Assembly (NCBI GenBank): GCA_009741485.1
Contig: CM019214.1
Coordinates: forward strand, 6,670,494-6,734,493
Origin: Malurus cyaneus samueli
Lineage: Eukaryota > Chordata > Aves > Passeriformes > Maluridae
Direction of reading: 5' to 3'
DNA: 64,000 nt
Of the stretch, positions 11,041 to 24,500 are shown piece after piece. Numbering within the stretch: the stretch's first letter is position 1; every line of letters starts with the position of its first letter. The position numbers and the translations under genes were made by a program. The notes beneath the pieces are model-generated. The model did no database searches, was not told the DNA's origin, and worked only from the letters and a program-made list of their open reading frames with translations.

Positions 11041-14000
11041 ATAAAAAGGAAGGCATGTCAAGATATTCTGTGTTGTCCTTCTGGCATCTAATCTTGCTCT
11101 ATTTTGTATGGAGATTTTTATGTTTCTTCAGCTAAAATTTTGGGATACCAATACATGTGTAGAATCTAAGACTAGAAGGATGGCTATAAAGATGGCATTG
11201 ACATTTGTTTATTTCTCTGTTTTGGAGAAAATATCCCACTTAATTGAAATTTTACCTCAAAATAGATTTTTCAACCAACTTACATAGGAGGAAGGAAATT
11301 GTATTTTACATTTCACATGTAAACTGGGAGGACACATAGGCAAAAATTTTCTCTCAAATAATTTGACCACTTTTGACTGCATGAAAAAATTTGGAGGGAA
11401 TCTCTACAGAGAAAGACAGAAAGGTTCAATATCTGCAAGAGAAGCGCGACAAAATATAGAGATATTCCGAGGTACCCACATTCCTCTTATGCTTGTTTGG
11501 ATGAGAACAAAAGGAAAAGGTGGAAAGGGAGGAAAGGAAGGAGTGAGAAGAGATGGAGAGAGAGAAGTGACAGCTCTTGAAATCTGCAGTTTATTTAATT
11601 CAATGAAGGCACCAAGGTGATTAGGCAGTGGTCAAACAGGGTCACACTGCGTGTCCAGCAGAGGGAGATTCATTTGACCCACAGAATTAGTTACTAAACA
11701 TCTTCTTTTCTTTAAAAAAAAAGTTTGTATGTTTGCATATGTTAGGATGCCCTTGAATTCAGTCAACTGTGAAAGCTTTTCAAGATCCATCCAGCTGTGA
11801 ATGCCAAAAAGGCAAATTTCAATTCCAGTGTATAATTCTGACTCTCCTTTAGAGTTGTACCCATCCTCAATCTGGAATAACATCGTATAACTAAGGCTTT
11901 TTTCCAGCAATCTATGTCAAATTTTATTAAAGAGAAAATAAACTATGATGTAATATTTTTTTTTTTTTTTTTGTGGTGAAGAATATGAAACATTGTCCTT
12001 ATTATAATTATAAAGAGTTAATTATTTTGTTTGTTTTCAAAAAAAAGTCTTCCTCTTTCTGGAAAAAATATTGTTTTAACTGGAATAATGAAATATTTTT
12101 CTGTATTCACAGAAAAATTTGGAAATTGGTGAGGGTATACAGAAATCGAGGCTACATGCCAAACACCTGTTCCTCGGACTGGGTGATAAATTGATCTGAA
12201 AAAATCCCAAACCCCACCCTTTCCTATAATTTCCTGGCTGTACTGTCATTACACAAGTATTTAATGGGAATTCAAGACAATATTAAAACAAATTTTATAC
12301 ACAGAAATACATTTAAATAAATGTATTTAAATAAATTTATTAAATAATTAAAGGCTGAAGAATAAATTTAAATGTTTTTGGTTAGATGGATTTTTATGAG
12401 AAATGGGCGAAGGAAAAAAAAAATTGTTTGTTGGGATGAAGAACTCATTACTCAAAGCCAAATAGATGTATCTTTTATCTTGTTACTCAACTTGGAATAA
12501 TGATTTTCAGTTAGTTGTTCTGAGGTAGAGTTTCTTTATATGAAGACTTAATAAGCTGGAAAAATGTGGTTTTGTGCAAGTGGCTCACAGGGCTTTCTTT
12601 GAAATAGAAGGAAAAATAGCTCTGAGTTGTGTAACAGCATCAAGAGACACCTCTCCTTGCGTTAGAGAATAATTTATTCAAGATTAATAGCAATTTAGCA
12701 GAATATAAGCAACTTGGCTTCTTGATAGGACTATATAAAAATCCTCTTCTTAAGAAAACCACTCTTCTTCACGTAGAAAAGGCTCCCCACGTGAGCCACT
12801 TGTGTTCTCTACAGTAAAGACACCCTTTATGCAACTTGAAGAATTTTTGTCAGTCAGCTCCTCAACCACTTCTTTCACACCATTCTCGAGTGAGATCTTT
12901 TAACAGCAGTCTCGTATGAAAAAATAAGCTTTTTTAAAGAGATTTCTAGAATATTTTCTTTTTTGTTTTAAGTCTATGTACATGGCAAATTTAAAAACAC
13001 AATGACCCATTAAAAACCACAATTAAACAGCTCAAGGCAGTATTTCAGCTCCAAGCTTTTACATGACCTACTGCTCTAAAAAGTTGAAGAGTAAGCATGA
13101 AAAGAGATTGAAGGTTAAAGAATGACAATGCTTAACAGTCTGCTACAAAAAAAATACCTTAACCCTCGAGGCAGAATCTGTCTCTGCTGTGAAGGCCAAT
13201 GTGAGGACCTCTGTTTCCATTGAGCCCTGTGGTAGAATTACACAAAACAGGTGAAAGCATCATTCAGAGAGACTTGGATTGGGACAAAGAAAGGATCATG
13301 GCATGTGGGGCTGCACAGGGTCCAGTGGTACATTGCTGTTACTGATCAAACTGGTAAATAATGAGCTCAAAATGCTTTGAGCAGCTGTTGGTGTCAGAGA
13401 TCAGACTCATCCTCAGCAGGAAAAAATGAAGGTAACAGAGTTTAAAGTGCTCTGGAAGAGACCAGAGTCCCAAAGGATTGCAAATGTTCCTTTACTGCAG
13501 TCAAGTTTGTGCTGTTTTGCTTTGGTTTTGGTTAGACTTGATTTCAAAAACATGTTAATTATTCATAGGCACTCACAGTTTGTATAAATACTGTTGAGAT
13601 AATGCTGGTTCTATTAATCTACTTTCTTCAGTTTCATCTCTGTTATTTGTCCTGTGGTTTTGGCCAGGAAAATAATAATTAAACACAAATTCAAGAGCAG
13701 ATTTGCAGGATATGGAAACAGACCTTTGACCTCAGGTTGTTTATTGGGGAACCAATCTGTTAAATACAATGGAGGCATTTGCCCAAAGATCATCAACATA
13801 ATTATCATGACAAACTACTGATCTGTCATGGAAGGGAGCATGGTAAAGATAAAATCCCATTATTAACAATATCTCTGCAATTCCCTGGATCATTTGAATC
13901 TTCAACAGAATATTTCTGCTCTATTATGGTACATCATGTGCAGGTCACTCATAAAAAGAAGCTTCACTTGCATGTCCCTGCTGGCCTCCTAGTGCCTCTT

Positions 14001-15295
14001 GAATTTATCACTCATGTGTTGCAATCTCTGCCTCAGAGATGAAATTGGAAATCATTTGCAAGCTGGGTGGAAAGAAAAGTAGAAATTAGGTGTGAACATT
14101 CTTTCTGAGAAAACCCTACAAGCTGTCACATGTGTGGTTGAAACCTTGGTTACCCCTGCCCAATCTGGATTTCTCTGTAAAACAGCAGGAAAGGAGTTGG
14201 GACATTATGATGGTGGAACTCTTGTTCCTAATTTTAGATGGATTTAGAAAATTAGAAATTTAGAAAACCAATTTTTAGATTGGTTTAAGATGGATTTAGA
14301 AAAAGGAGTGAGAAAGAAAATGGAGGCACTCAAATTTAGCAGTTATTTGGGCTTTTTTTTTTTTCATGGTAACTTCTTGAAATTATGTAATTCTGTCAAA
14401 AATTACTGGTATTTTTAAGTCCTAAAATGTTTATTCTGTGCCGTACAATTTTAAGTTAATATCTGCTTGTTAATTTATTAAAGGAAAAACAAAACCACAA
14501 TTATTTTTTCTTGGAGCTATAATTATTCCTCAACTTTTCTTGGGATCTGCAATCTCTTTCACTAATATATTCAAAAATGTTGTGTTATTGAATAATTTGC
14601 TACTATTTCCCAAAAAAAGTCAATCGAAACTTTATTTCTACCCTGTGCCCATTTCAGAACTTCTTGCAGTAAGAAATTATTTTTAATAATAAACACATTT
14701 TTACATTTATTAAAGTTAGTTAATTAGTTGTAAAACTTTATTAATTCAAATTTTAAATTAAGAAAAATGCTTTGTTTTCCTCAAATCACAATATAGATGC
14801 AAGGACAAACACTTTTCAATGATTTTTTTTTTTTTACCCTAGCAATGGTCAAATTTTGAAAACTTCCTTGAAAATCATCAGTTGAGATAATTTCTCTGAC
14901 GTTTCCTTCTAAAGGACTTTTTCTTTAAAAAAATTACTCAGTGAAATTCTGAATCTATTAGGGTTGTCTCATCTGGACCTTATTTTCTGAGTCGAGCTTA
15001 ATTGTATAGGCATTATTCCTAAACTTAGAAACCTAAGTGGTTTAAGAACTGCTATTTTTGAGAAGAGGGTATAAAAATGACTTAGCATGGAGTACATGGA
15101 GGAAAATATGAAATCATGGAGAAGATATTTATATTTATTATTTATTTATTTATTTATTTACTCATTTATTGCTATTCTCTCGCAGCTCCGTGTCAAACCA
15201 TACAGAAGAGGAAAAAGTCTTAAAGTGCAATTTTACTTGTATTTTTCTCTTTTTTTCAGCCATCAATAAATATGCTTTCTTAGATTAATCAAGTT
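11041..15295. other. Unannotated AT-rich DNA
   Basis: No recognised element over about 4.2 kb. It contains a T run near 11951, A/T-rich tracts near 12310-12370, and a short TTTA/ATTT run near 15140. The 85-codon plus-strand frame at 11363-11620 is basic and purine-rich and not recognised. Confidence 0.55.
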
Positions 15296-15878
15296 TATCA
15301 TGGCTTAATCTGAGCCAGCAATGAAGTACAGGTGGAGAGGAGAACTGGAAAAAAAAAGTCAGACTCATGGGTTAATATAAGAACAGTCAATAATCTTTTA
15401 AAAATAAAATATAATGGTAATATTACCAACTCTAATGATAAGAACAACAAAAGAGCACACAGCAAACCAAAAAAAATAACAATAATACCAATATAAATTG
15501 TAATGAGAAGGCAGTGGTGGGGAATAAACACCAAGAGAAATAACTTCTCACCCTTGCTGACCAATGCCCTGTCCATCACTGTGGCTGACCACTGCCAGAC
15601 AATCCTCCTGGTGGGTTCAGTGACCATGATGTTCTGTGGTGTGGAATGTCCCTCTGACAACTCAGGTCCCCTCTCCTGGCTATCCTCTGTCCTGGTTTCT
15701 TGTGCACCTGCACAGGCAGAGCTCAGGAAACTGAAAAATCCTTGTTTAAGAGTGAGCGTGGCTCAGCAACAGCTAAAGCATCAATGTGTTATTGACATTA
15801 TTCTCGAATTAAACTCAAAACACAGCACTGTTCCAGCTACTAAAAAGAAACTAGGGCAAAGTTATTCATGGCTTATTT
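15296..15878 (-). mobile_element. Old avian ERV solo LTR, minus strand
   Basis: On the plus strand it opens TATCATGGCTTAATCTGAGC, the degenerate reverse of the family's 3' end, and closes with CCAGCTACTAAAAAGAAACT, the reverse of its 5' end. Between them lie AATAACTTCTCACC, GTGGTGTGGAATGTCCCT, TTTCTTGTGCACC, GCTCAGCAACAGCTAAAGCA and GTTATTGACATTATTCTCG, all in the expected order. It therefore belongs with 735-1259, 4650-5203 and 6786-7099. The overlapping 120- and 127-codon open frames on opposite strands fall wholly or largely inside it and are by-products of the LTR. Confidence 0.75.
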
Positions 15879-18800
15879 TATTTTAAGGACTCTTGACTAA
15901 TTTTGTAAGATTTTAATAAATGTCAGGCTGTTGTATATAAATGGGTTTTAGCTTAATGAAAAAAACAGATATGGGCAAATTTTTGGTGGTATGACCCATT
16001 AGTGATGGAAGTTAAAGGCACAGCACATTTTGTTTCATGTCATGTGCCTACTAAGGTATGGCATGTTAAATAATAATAAAAAAAAAAACAGATTACAATC
16101 TGTCTGTCACTTCCCTGAGAGGTGCACCTCTCTTCACAAAATGCTGACTTCTACTAATGTGATAGCACTTCATGTACTGTATCTTACTTACAGCTATCCA
16201 AGTTCTTATCTGGCAGAAATATCATATACAGGTAAGGCAAATTATTACGATATTTCTTGTTTTTCTACTACATATATAGGTGTGTGTTCAAAAAACAAAT
16301 AGAGAGAGGCATAAATATCATTTTTTTTTGTCATTAACTATGGAACTACAAGCTCTAAAATTAAGTAACAAGACTGCCAAGATGAAACATATGGTAGACA
16401 GAAATTATATAAGTAGAAACTATCTTTATACATAGATGTGGGTTAAAAACAGTTTATGGTTTTTAGCAAGATAGATACAGAATTGTATGCATGGTTGGAT
16501 TGCATTTATTAATTCACCACACATGTTCAAATCTTTGTGGGCAATAAAGGACTGTGAGCTGGTCTTGTAGCAAAGATCAGAACTGAGCCAATGGTTTATT
16601 TTTTATGAATTCTCTAGGGTTAAAAATTGCAATACAGGAATTTCAAGTTTCCCTTCTCATTTAATTCAAAATTTCTTCCAAAGGGAAAAAATAATTCCAG
16701 CAAATGGCTCATCACAGATTCAGATTCATTTAAAAGGCCTCATTCAAATCTGTAGTTTGAGGCATTAACCTCACTCACCTTCACTGGCCTGGCATTTGTA
16801 AGAAAGGCAATATCTGGTGCTGCTCTTGTAGTTTGTATGGCTTTGCTTTATTTGCCAGAGCTCAGGCTGGAGTAACATGGAGAATCAGGACACAATAAGG
16901 AGCATAGGAGTACTTCAGGAAATGCAGCCAACTCAAATTCATAAAGGTCATGCTCATTTATTATTTAGCTTATCACTAGGAAACTCATATGAGAAAAGCT
17001 TCTTAGAATTTGTAAACATTACACTACCTTTATTAGTCTGATCCTAAGGGAGCAATGCAGTGGAACTGATGTGGAAGAAATATGTACATAACTAGAAATA
17101 CAGGTGTTAATAATATTCTGCACTGATATGGGGGTGGATGCAGCAGTTAAAAGCACATTACTGACTTCACCGGCCATGAATAAATGTCTACAAGATTATT
17201 CCATGGAAACACTAAAATAAATCACTGGGGCATAAGAACAGGAATTATTTCCTGGGGGAAGAGGTAGTTAAGTCTGCAGAAAGCTTATTAAAAATGTGGA
17301 TGCTTTAATAAAATAAGATACAGAGAGAGGGAGAGAGAAATAGAGAGAAAATGCTGGCATAGCTTTAAAGATTAGAAATATTAAAAAGGATTTGGTAAAA
17401 AAAGTATCTGTCTTGGACAAACTATAACTGTCCATTACATTGATGAAAATATGGAATAATCACAATGAAATTCATATTGAGATAGAAAAATATTATATTA
17501 GGAGAGAGTAAAAGGACAGATTAGTCATTCTTTTAGTCATTCATCCTGTAGAAACCAAATTAATCTCAAGAAGGAAAGTACATAGTGTGACTGGATACAA
17601 TATATTTGACTGGGCTACACAAATCTGAAAGAAGAATGAGAAGGGGGAAAGAGAAATGATGGGACACAATTATCAGTGCAGTGATATTAATATGGATTTT
17701 CTGAAATTAGTTTTGAAACAACCACAAACTCTGTGCTGCTGCTGCCCAGGGTGCATCTGCTACTCTCATGTAAGCCTTCATGTCCAAAATAACTCAGAGA
17801 GTTTTCTGCACTGTGATGTTTGAATGGCAGAAAGGTGAAAATCCTTTTATTTTTTGGAGATGCTCCAATATTTAGTGAACAGCAGCAATAATTATTGTAA
17901 ATCGCAAAAAAGTTGGGTCACCCAGCCTTATCACAATTATTATTATTTGCTGTGACACCCCTCCACAGAATTATGTGTTGACAAAGTCTGCACTTCTCAG
18001 TGGAATTTTGTGTTCTTTATTCTTTGGTGTTATTGTTTGAGATAAGTAAATCTTCTATGATATGACCCAGCCTTCCATAAGGGCTGCAAGATGATCCCAG
18101 GACATCGCCAGTGCCCTTTCCTTTTGCCCATATTAAAGAAGGAATTTGCAATGGGAAATTGCATTGTTCCAAAGAAATCTACCTGGGCTGCTTGAACAAG
18201 CAGCTCTAGTATTGCACTGGGAGAGGCTCAAAGGGAGCTTTCCAATTAAAAGTTTGCTGGATTCCAACAAATCAGAAAGATAAGCCACAGGAAAATCCCA
18301 TTGGAGCCCTTTTAGTGTTTGCAAAATAGATTTTTAGACAGATAAATGCCTTGACAAACCAAGAGAAGAAATCTGTTTAACACTTCCAAAACAACTGAAA
18401 TATCTAATCTGATGTTTTGTTGGGATTTTTTTCTTTTTGGGAGGAAGTGGATGTAAACTTTTTATTTTAAAATAATTTTATTTTTAGTTTGTTTATAATT
18501 TAAGCTTTCAGTGAAGTTCCTATAAAGACTCATAGCCCCTGAAGCCCTAATTCTGTGAAAGGTTATGGCAGAAACTCAAAAAATAATATTTTTTCCTTTT
18601 CACTCTGATTGTGATTTTTATTTTCTAATGATTGCACATGGCTTCTGTCCTCAGGAAACATTATTTCCAAGTTTGAAGATAATAGGACATGATGCCTTGA
18701 ATATGGGAGAAAATTTTTGCTTTTGGGGATATCTCCACTACTGTTTAGAACTGATTGTCCTAAATTCATCTTTGTCTATAAACTTTCTTAAAAGGAAAAT

Positions 18801-19734
18801 CTGTGTTCTATGTATTTTCAAAACGTTGTTATCTAGCATGGCTAGTCAATTAATTATTTTTTATGTTCTCTCCGTGGGTTCCCTGATTAAGACGTGAAGG
18901 ATTGTTCTCTGCAAATGGAGCTCTGGGAACGTTAAATAATATTAAACTGTGCATACTTTGGACACAGGTATTCAATGCTTTTGGAAAAAGAAGTGTCCAA
19001 CAGGACACAATGAATTGCTACAGCCTGAACATCCAAAATCAGCCAGTTCATGATTGTGTTCCCTCTTCCAGCAGCATTTTCCACTATGCTCTTCAGCAAG
19101 CTATTTGACTTTTTAATGGCCTATTTCCCTGTCAGAGAAAGAGAGGGGAGTTACTTGTAAACATAAGTGGGAAGATATATCTCTAAGTGCTAATCAGATC
19201 AAAGGAATTACTATTCCATTATCAGCTGATTGAGCTCTCCATGCTGAGTAGTACTGTCAGTGGTGTTATTCAAAGAACAACAGTGTGGAATAATATCTCT
19301 TAGACAAGTATTAGTCATATGCAGACATTATTACTGAATTTTTCCTTCTCTTGATATATTATTAAAAATGAATCAACTTCCTTTGGAGGCTGCTCTTTAC
19401 TTGAGCAAAATACTTGTTTAAATAAACATTTATATCTGATTGTGAGGAAGTTGCTTTTGGAAAATACATGTAGGTGAGTTAAGAACATGGAAATATGGAA
19501 ACTAAAAGCATAATTACAACTTACACGCACTGAAATTATTAAGCTTTTGCTGTATGTTTATCTTGCATGATTACTGTTTCAATCTAGTCCAAATCACTGA
19601 TGATCAAACCTACCGTGTTCTGGGTTTAGGATCTAGGGCTAACTTGTCTTTTGCAAATTGGAATAGATACTTATTAAGAAAATCAAAACTTGATCTTTGT
19701 ACTTGATCAAAATCAAAACTTGATCTCTTGAATT
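15879..19734. other. Unannotated AT-rich DNA
   Basis: No repeat family, RNA gene or defensible exon is recognised in about 3.9 kb. A GA-rich patch lies near 17320-17350. Confidence 0.55.
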
Positions 19735-20225
19735 CGGCACTGCTGAGGCCGCACCACAGATCCTGTGCTCGGTTTTGGGTCCCTCACTACAAGAAAGACT
19801 TTGAGGTGCTGGAGTGAATCCAGAGGACAGGAGGGGAGGAATCTAGAACAGAAGCCCCACGAGGAGCAACGGAGGGAGCTGGGATTGTTTAACTGAGAGA
19901 AAAGGAGGCTGAGAGGAGACCTTATACCACTCTCTAGAGCTGGTTTAAAGGAGGGTGCAGCCAGGTGGGGGTCAGTCTCTTCTCCCAGGTTAGAAGCATC
20001 AGGGGAGGTTTAGATTGAGTATTAGGAAGTGCTTCCTCACTGAAAGGATGGTCACACAGTGAAACAGGCTGCCCAGGGGAGTGGTGGGTTCACCATCCCT
20101 GGAAGTGTTCTAAAGGTGTGAGGATGTGAATCTTGGGGATACAGTTTAGTGGTACTGGATTAACAGCTGTACTGCATTATCTTAAAGGTTTTTTGGAGCC
20201 TTTATGGTTCTATGATTCTTTGAAT
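19735..20225 (+). mobile_element. CR1 LINE 3' fragment
   Basis: About 490 bp of CR1 in sense orientation. Recognisable blocks are GAGGTGCTGGAGTGAATCCA, GAGGAGCAACGGAGGGAGCT, GAGAAAAGGAGGCTGAGAGG, GGGGGTCAGTCTCTTCTCCC, AGGGGAGGTTTAGATTGAGT, CAGGCTGCCCAGGGGAGTGG and the terminal GGTTCTATGATTCTTTGAA. This covers the end of ORF2 and the 3' untranslated region. It is 5'-truncated and carries several small indels, so the frame is broken. Confidence 0.9.
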
Positions 20226-21771
20226 CAATGGTGCCTCAACAAAAAGGTGAAGTCTTCACTAAAATTATTTAGTGAAGCTCACTGAAATATAATGTTCAGA
20301 TATTTGTCTCTTTTTCTTTTCTTTCCCCCCACTGTTTCAAATAACACAAAAGACACGTTAGTCCTTCTGCCAGACTATTTCAGGACTACAGTTCTCATTT
20401 CTTAGTGGCAGTCAGGATGAAAGGCAGTCAGGGTGAGTTTTGTTTTTCTGCTGTTCATGTTGAACTATTCCTCATTAGTATATATATATTATTTATATCT
20501 ATAAACACATACTCTATATCAATGTTCAATACCAAATTTAGGAGTAAAAATAGTACCATCACTTCAGATCCAGAAAGATCTGTATTCTCTTTTGCAGTCA
20601 TTAACATATTAGTTATTATGACAATTATACACATGTGAAAGAACAGGAGGCCAGAAGGCATTTGTCCTTATCCACAGAGGTATTTGTGCTATTCATGGAG
20701 CAGATAAGGAATTTAATTGATTAGAAGATACATAAAATAATTTTTAGAAAATCATGTAATTTAGTGAATAAAATATTTATATTTTGTACATTTGTGCTGA
20801 ACTCCTGTATAAGTGATAGTCATATATGAACAGCCCTGCAATAGTCTTTGAAAATCTCTTTGAAACTCAAAACCTGTATGAAACTGTGTGGTACATTTCA
20901 GATCTAAAATTCTACCTTTCTTGCATGACTAGAAATCTGTAGATCAAAGGTGAGAGAAGCTGCCATCCTCATTTTGTATTTGTGCTATAAAGAACCAGAA
21001 AGAACTATCTGATACTAGAATTGTCAGAAGAAAACCGTCAATGAAACCACAGGCTGAAAAAGACAAGGCTACATGAAAATGCATTCACTAATTTAACCCA
21101 GAAAGCCTCATGTTGTAATTGTCATTATTTTAACTACAAATACCAGATGAAAAGGATAAAGTCGTACAGAAAGAACAGTTCACTCTTTAGAACTCCAATT
21201 TGTAGAATCCTTTTGTCAAAACAAAATCGATTTTCACAGGAGCAAAGGTACATCTCAATGAAGGTCAAACTTCACAACTTTCTGCTTATAATTGTTTTGG
21301 CACGAAAGCTGTTTAAAAACATAAATAGAAAGAAAGAAAAATCAAACAACAGGCAATTGCAGGATTTCTTCTTTTATAACTGAGAAATAACTATAGGGCA
21401 AGAAATATAGAGTTTGAGTTCATTCTCAGTGATATCCAAGTACAGAATAAAATATTGGGTTAGGACTCTGAGCCTGTCACTGAAGGCCTCCAAATGTGCC
21501 TTGAAAAAACATGAAACACTCTATAATTGGGTTAGAAATACTTGGTAGGTTTTACTATTTTTTTGGAACATTCTAAATAATTTTTTCTGACCCAAAAGGC
21601 AGTGTCTTTCAACAACCTATGGATGTAGATAATTGAAGTTTTAGTCAAAAATTACTCAGCTTCTCCCAATAAATATCTTTTTTTGTGCACGTACTTTTAC
21701 CTTGTTCAGCATGGAGAGAAATCAATATGATATGCTAAAGAAACATTAAACAGAAAACCAGTTTCTAATGG
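20226..21771. other. Unannotated AT-rich DNA
   Basis: No recognised element. Mirror-image open frames at 20405-20661 on both strands look like chance. Confidence 0.55.
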
Positions 21772-22010
21772 AAAAGGATGCACTGGGAGACAAACAGATG
21801 GAGAGCACCCCTGCCAAGAATGACTTGGGGGAGCTGGTGGATGGGAGGCTGGACATGAGCTGGCCACGTGTATCCTGGAAGTTCAAAGTCTGACTTTTGA
21901 GAAAGTTTTGAGAAAACTGATCTAGGGAAAGCTGTCCTTGCTTGTGACAGGAAGGGCTGGACTGAATGGTCTTTTAAGGTCCCTCCCAACCCAAACCATT
22001 ATATGTTTTT
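21772..22010 (+). mobile_element. CR1 LINE 3' fragment with internal deletion
   Basis: The first part (CACTGGGAGACAAACAGATG through GATGGGAGGCTGGACATGAG) matches the C-terminal end of CR1 ORF2 and the sequence just after it. After about 21860 it jumps to the extreme 3' end, ending with AAGGTCCCTCCCAACCCAAA and CCATTATATG. A few hundred bases of CR1 are missing in between, by comparison with the consensus I remember. Sense orientation. Confidence 0.8.
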
Positions 22011-24322
22011 TTGAAATCAAGCTTCTCAAGCTGTTCAAATTCTTTGTCTGGATTTGTGTCTGTTGATTTTGGGCAACTTGTGATTGAACTAAAGCACTCA
22101 CCACCAGCTAGTGACTGCTCAGCATGTTCCTATAAATATTCTCTTGACTTTGGCAAATAGTCTGTATCTGAACCTGGATGCTTTTCATTACTTACACTCT
22201 TGCTTTTGAATGGTAAGTGTTGCTAATTATTTATTATAGACATTACTCAATTTACTTATCCTGTTTGGTAAACATACAAACAATTCCTCAACCTGCATTT
22301 ACTGTTATTTAAGAGCATCATGTCTGAGTAAATTACTTATATCAATAGATTAGTAGATTTGAAACAACATCTCTGAATCTCTGGGCAAACAATCTAAAAA
22401 TATGGCTGAGCTCTTCACTGAAAAGATTCATGAAAAATCTGTGGGTATAATGAAAATGTTGCACTTGTCTAAATCTTTGAGATTTTAAATATTAATAGGA
22501 CCTTTAGTTAAGCAAAAGTGAATATAAAATATCAAACTAAAATTCAAATGGCATAGATCTTCCAAGTGTTTATAATATATGCCATAGAGACATCAGTGTA
22601 ACAAAGAATAGTCTAGGTTTCAAAGTCATATGTTAGCAAAACAAATAATCAGAAAATTGTGCAAAGTGACACAGTCCTTGAACAGTAAAGATAAACACTA
22701 CCTGTTTCTCAAAGGAGCTGTTATAGAAATATATTCAATAATACATGTGACAAAAATATCAGTGTAGATGAAGAGTATCAAATATACCACGTTTTCTTTA
22801 CATTACGGTGCAACCACTGTCTCTACTGTCTCTTGAATAACAGGAATAAAATATATAATGAAAAATTCCAAATTCTTTAAAATCAGATTGTTTTATGGTA
22901 GCATCCACAAAAATTTCATGTGCAAAAATTCCACTTCTCCAAGTGTCCTGAAGCATTTTTGCTGATGCAGTCAGAGCTTTTACAGCAGCTATGTACCAGT
23001 CATTCTGTCCTGAACTTTTCTGCTGGCATCTGCAAACAATAAATGTGAAGATTTTCATGAGAAAGTAAATGACAACAACAAACTTTCCTCTGAGACTTTA
23101 TGAAGTCACTGGGGCTGTTTCTTTTTATGACACATTCTGAGAAGAGAGAGAAAAAAAAAGATCCATTTTCTGCTTTCTGAAAGGCCATCGACTGCTATCT
23201 CGGTTCCACAGGTCATTGTAAGAAGGGAATATGCTCATGACCCCATCTCATTTTTTTATCTGGAACACCAAATGGAAGAAGTCCTTTGGGGTCTGACTCC
23301 AGCAGAGGTCTGATTGCCTGAACTGCTTTTTAAATGGACATGAGGGCACTGATCTCTCCACAGGATGAGGTCAGTGTAACCATCTGTTCTTCCTCTTCAC
23401 CAGTAGAATATAAAGAAGGTTCACCCATCTTTGGGCCACCATTCTCCATGTTTTCCTCATTTTGAATGAAATTTAGTCTTTTAATTTTAACTCAGCAGAA
23501 ATCCACCATGTGAAGTGTACCTCAGTTTTGCTGATAAACGTGAAGTTTTCTAACCTAGCATTTTTACACCCCCCATGGAACGATTTCCATGGAAATTTAC
23601 ACAAATCCACATTACTTTTTCATGGTGCATTTGCATGTTTATGTACCTAACATAACATAACATTTCATTCAAAATCATTGTATGGCTGGGATAGGAGCCT
23701 ACTGCAATGCCCAGTGTTCTAAGGATTCTCTGCAAAGATATTCAAATGTCCTAAATGGCTTAAATTTGAGTTGGGTTTTTTTTTTGGAGAGGAGGGGAGG
23801 AGCAGATGGGATGAATAGTTCAATGGGATGTGAAAATCCACATTTAAAGAGTAGATGACAAGTTCAGTGTCATCCTCATTTGTTTTCTTGACTTTTTAAA
23901 AAATTTTCCCATTTTTTGACCCTTCTTTCTCTCATGGCTGTACCATATATTGACAACAGGACAAATATCATTCTCTTTATCTCTTGTGGCACAGTTAAAG
24001 TGTACTAGAGCTCTCTTTGATGTCTGAGGTGCAGAAAGCCATTTCAGGAGTATAAATTATCAGTTTTGATTAGGGTCATAGATCAAAGTTCGGTGTGATT
24101 CCTAGGTAGAGATTGTCTCCTTTCCCGATTATTTTGGTATATAACATAGAAGTGGAATAAAATCTGCTGTGTTATAATACAACTAAATGTGTACAGTTTT
24201 GATTAGGGACATTGCATTTTAGATTACCCAGTGTAGATCAAATGTATGCAGCCAAATAATATCTTTGGTAACTGCTTAATTAGCCTTTCAGCCACTATTT
24301 TCTTGCTTTCTTTTTTATCATT
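22011..24322. other. Unannotated AT-rich DNA
   Basis: No recognised repeat, RNA gene or exon. Open frames are short and carry no domain I know. Confidence 0.55.
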
Positions 24323-24500
24323 TTTCCTTTCCCTTTCCTTTCCTTTCCTTTCCTTTCCTTTCCTTTCCTTTCCTTTCCTTTCCTTTCCTTTCCTTTCCTT
24401 TCCTTTCCTTTCCTTNCTTTCCTTTCCTTTCCTTTCCTTTCCTTTCCTTTCCTTTCCTTTCCTTTCCTTTCCTTTCCTTTCCTTTCCTTTCCTTTCCTTC
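24323..24500. repeat. (CCTTT)n pentanucleotide microsatellite
   Basis: About 35 nearly perfect CCTTT units in a row, all pyrimidine on the plus strand. A single ambiguous base sits at 24416 and the spacing shifts there. Because neither unit strand contains a stop codon, it produces long false open frames on both strands (up to 143 codons). Confidence 0.97.
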
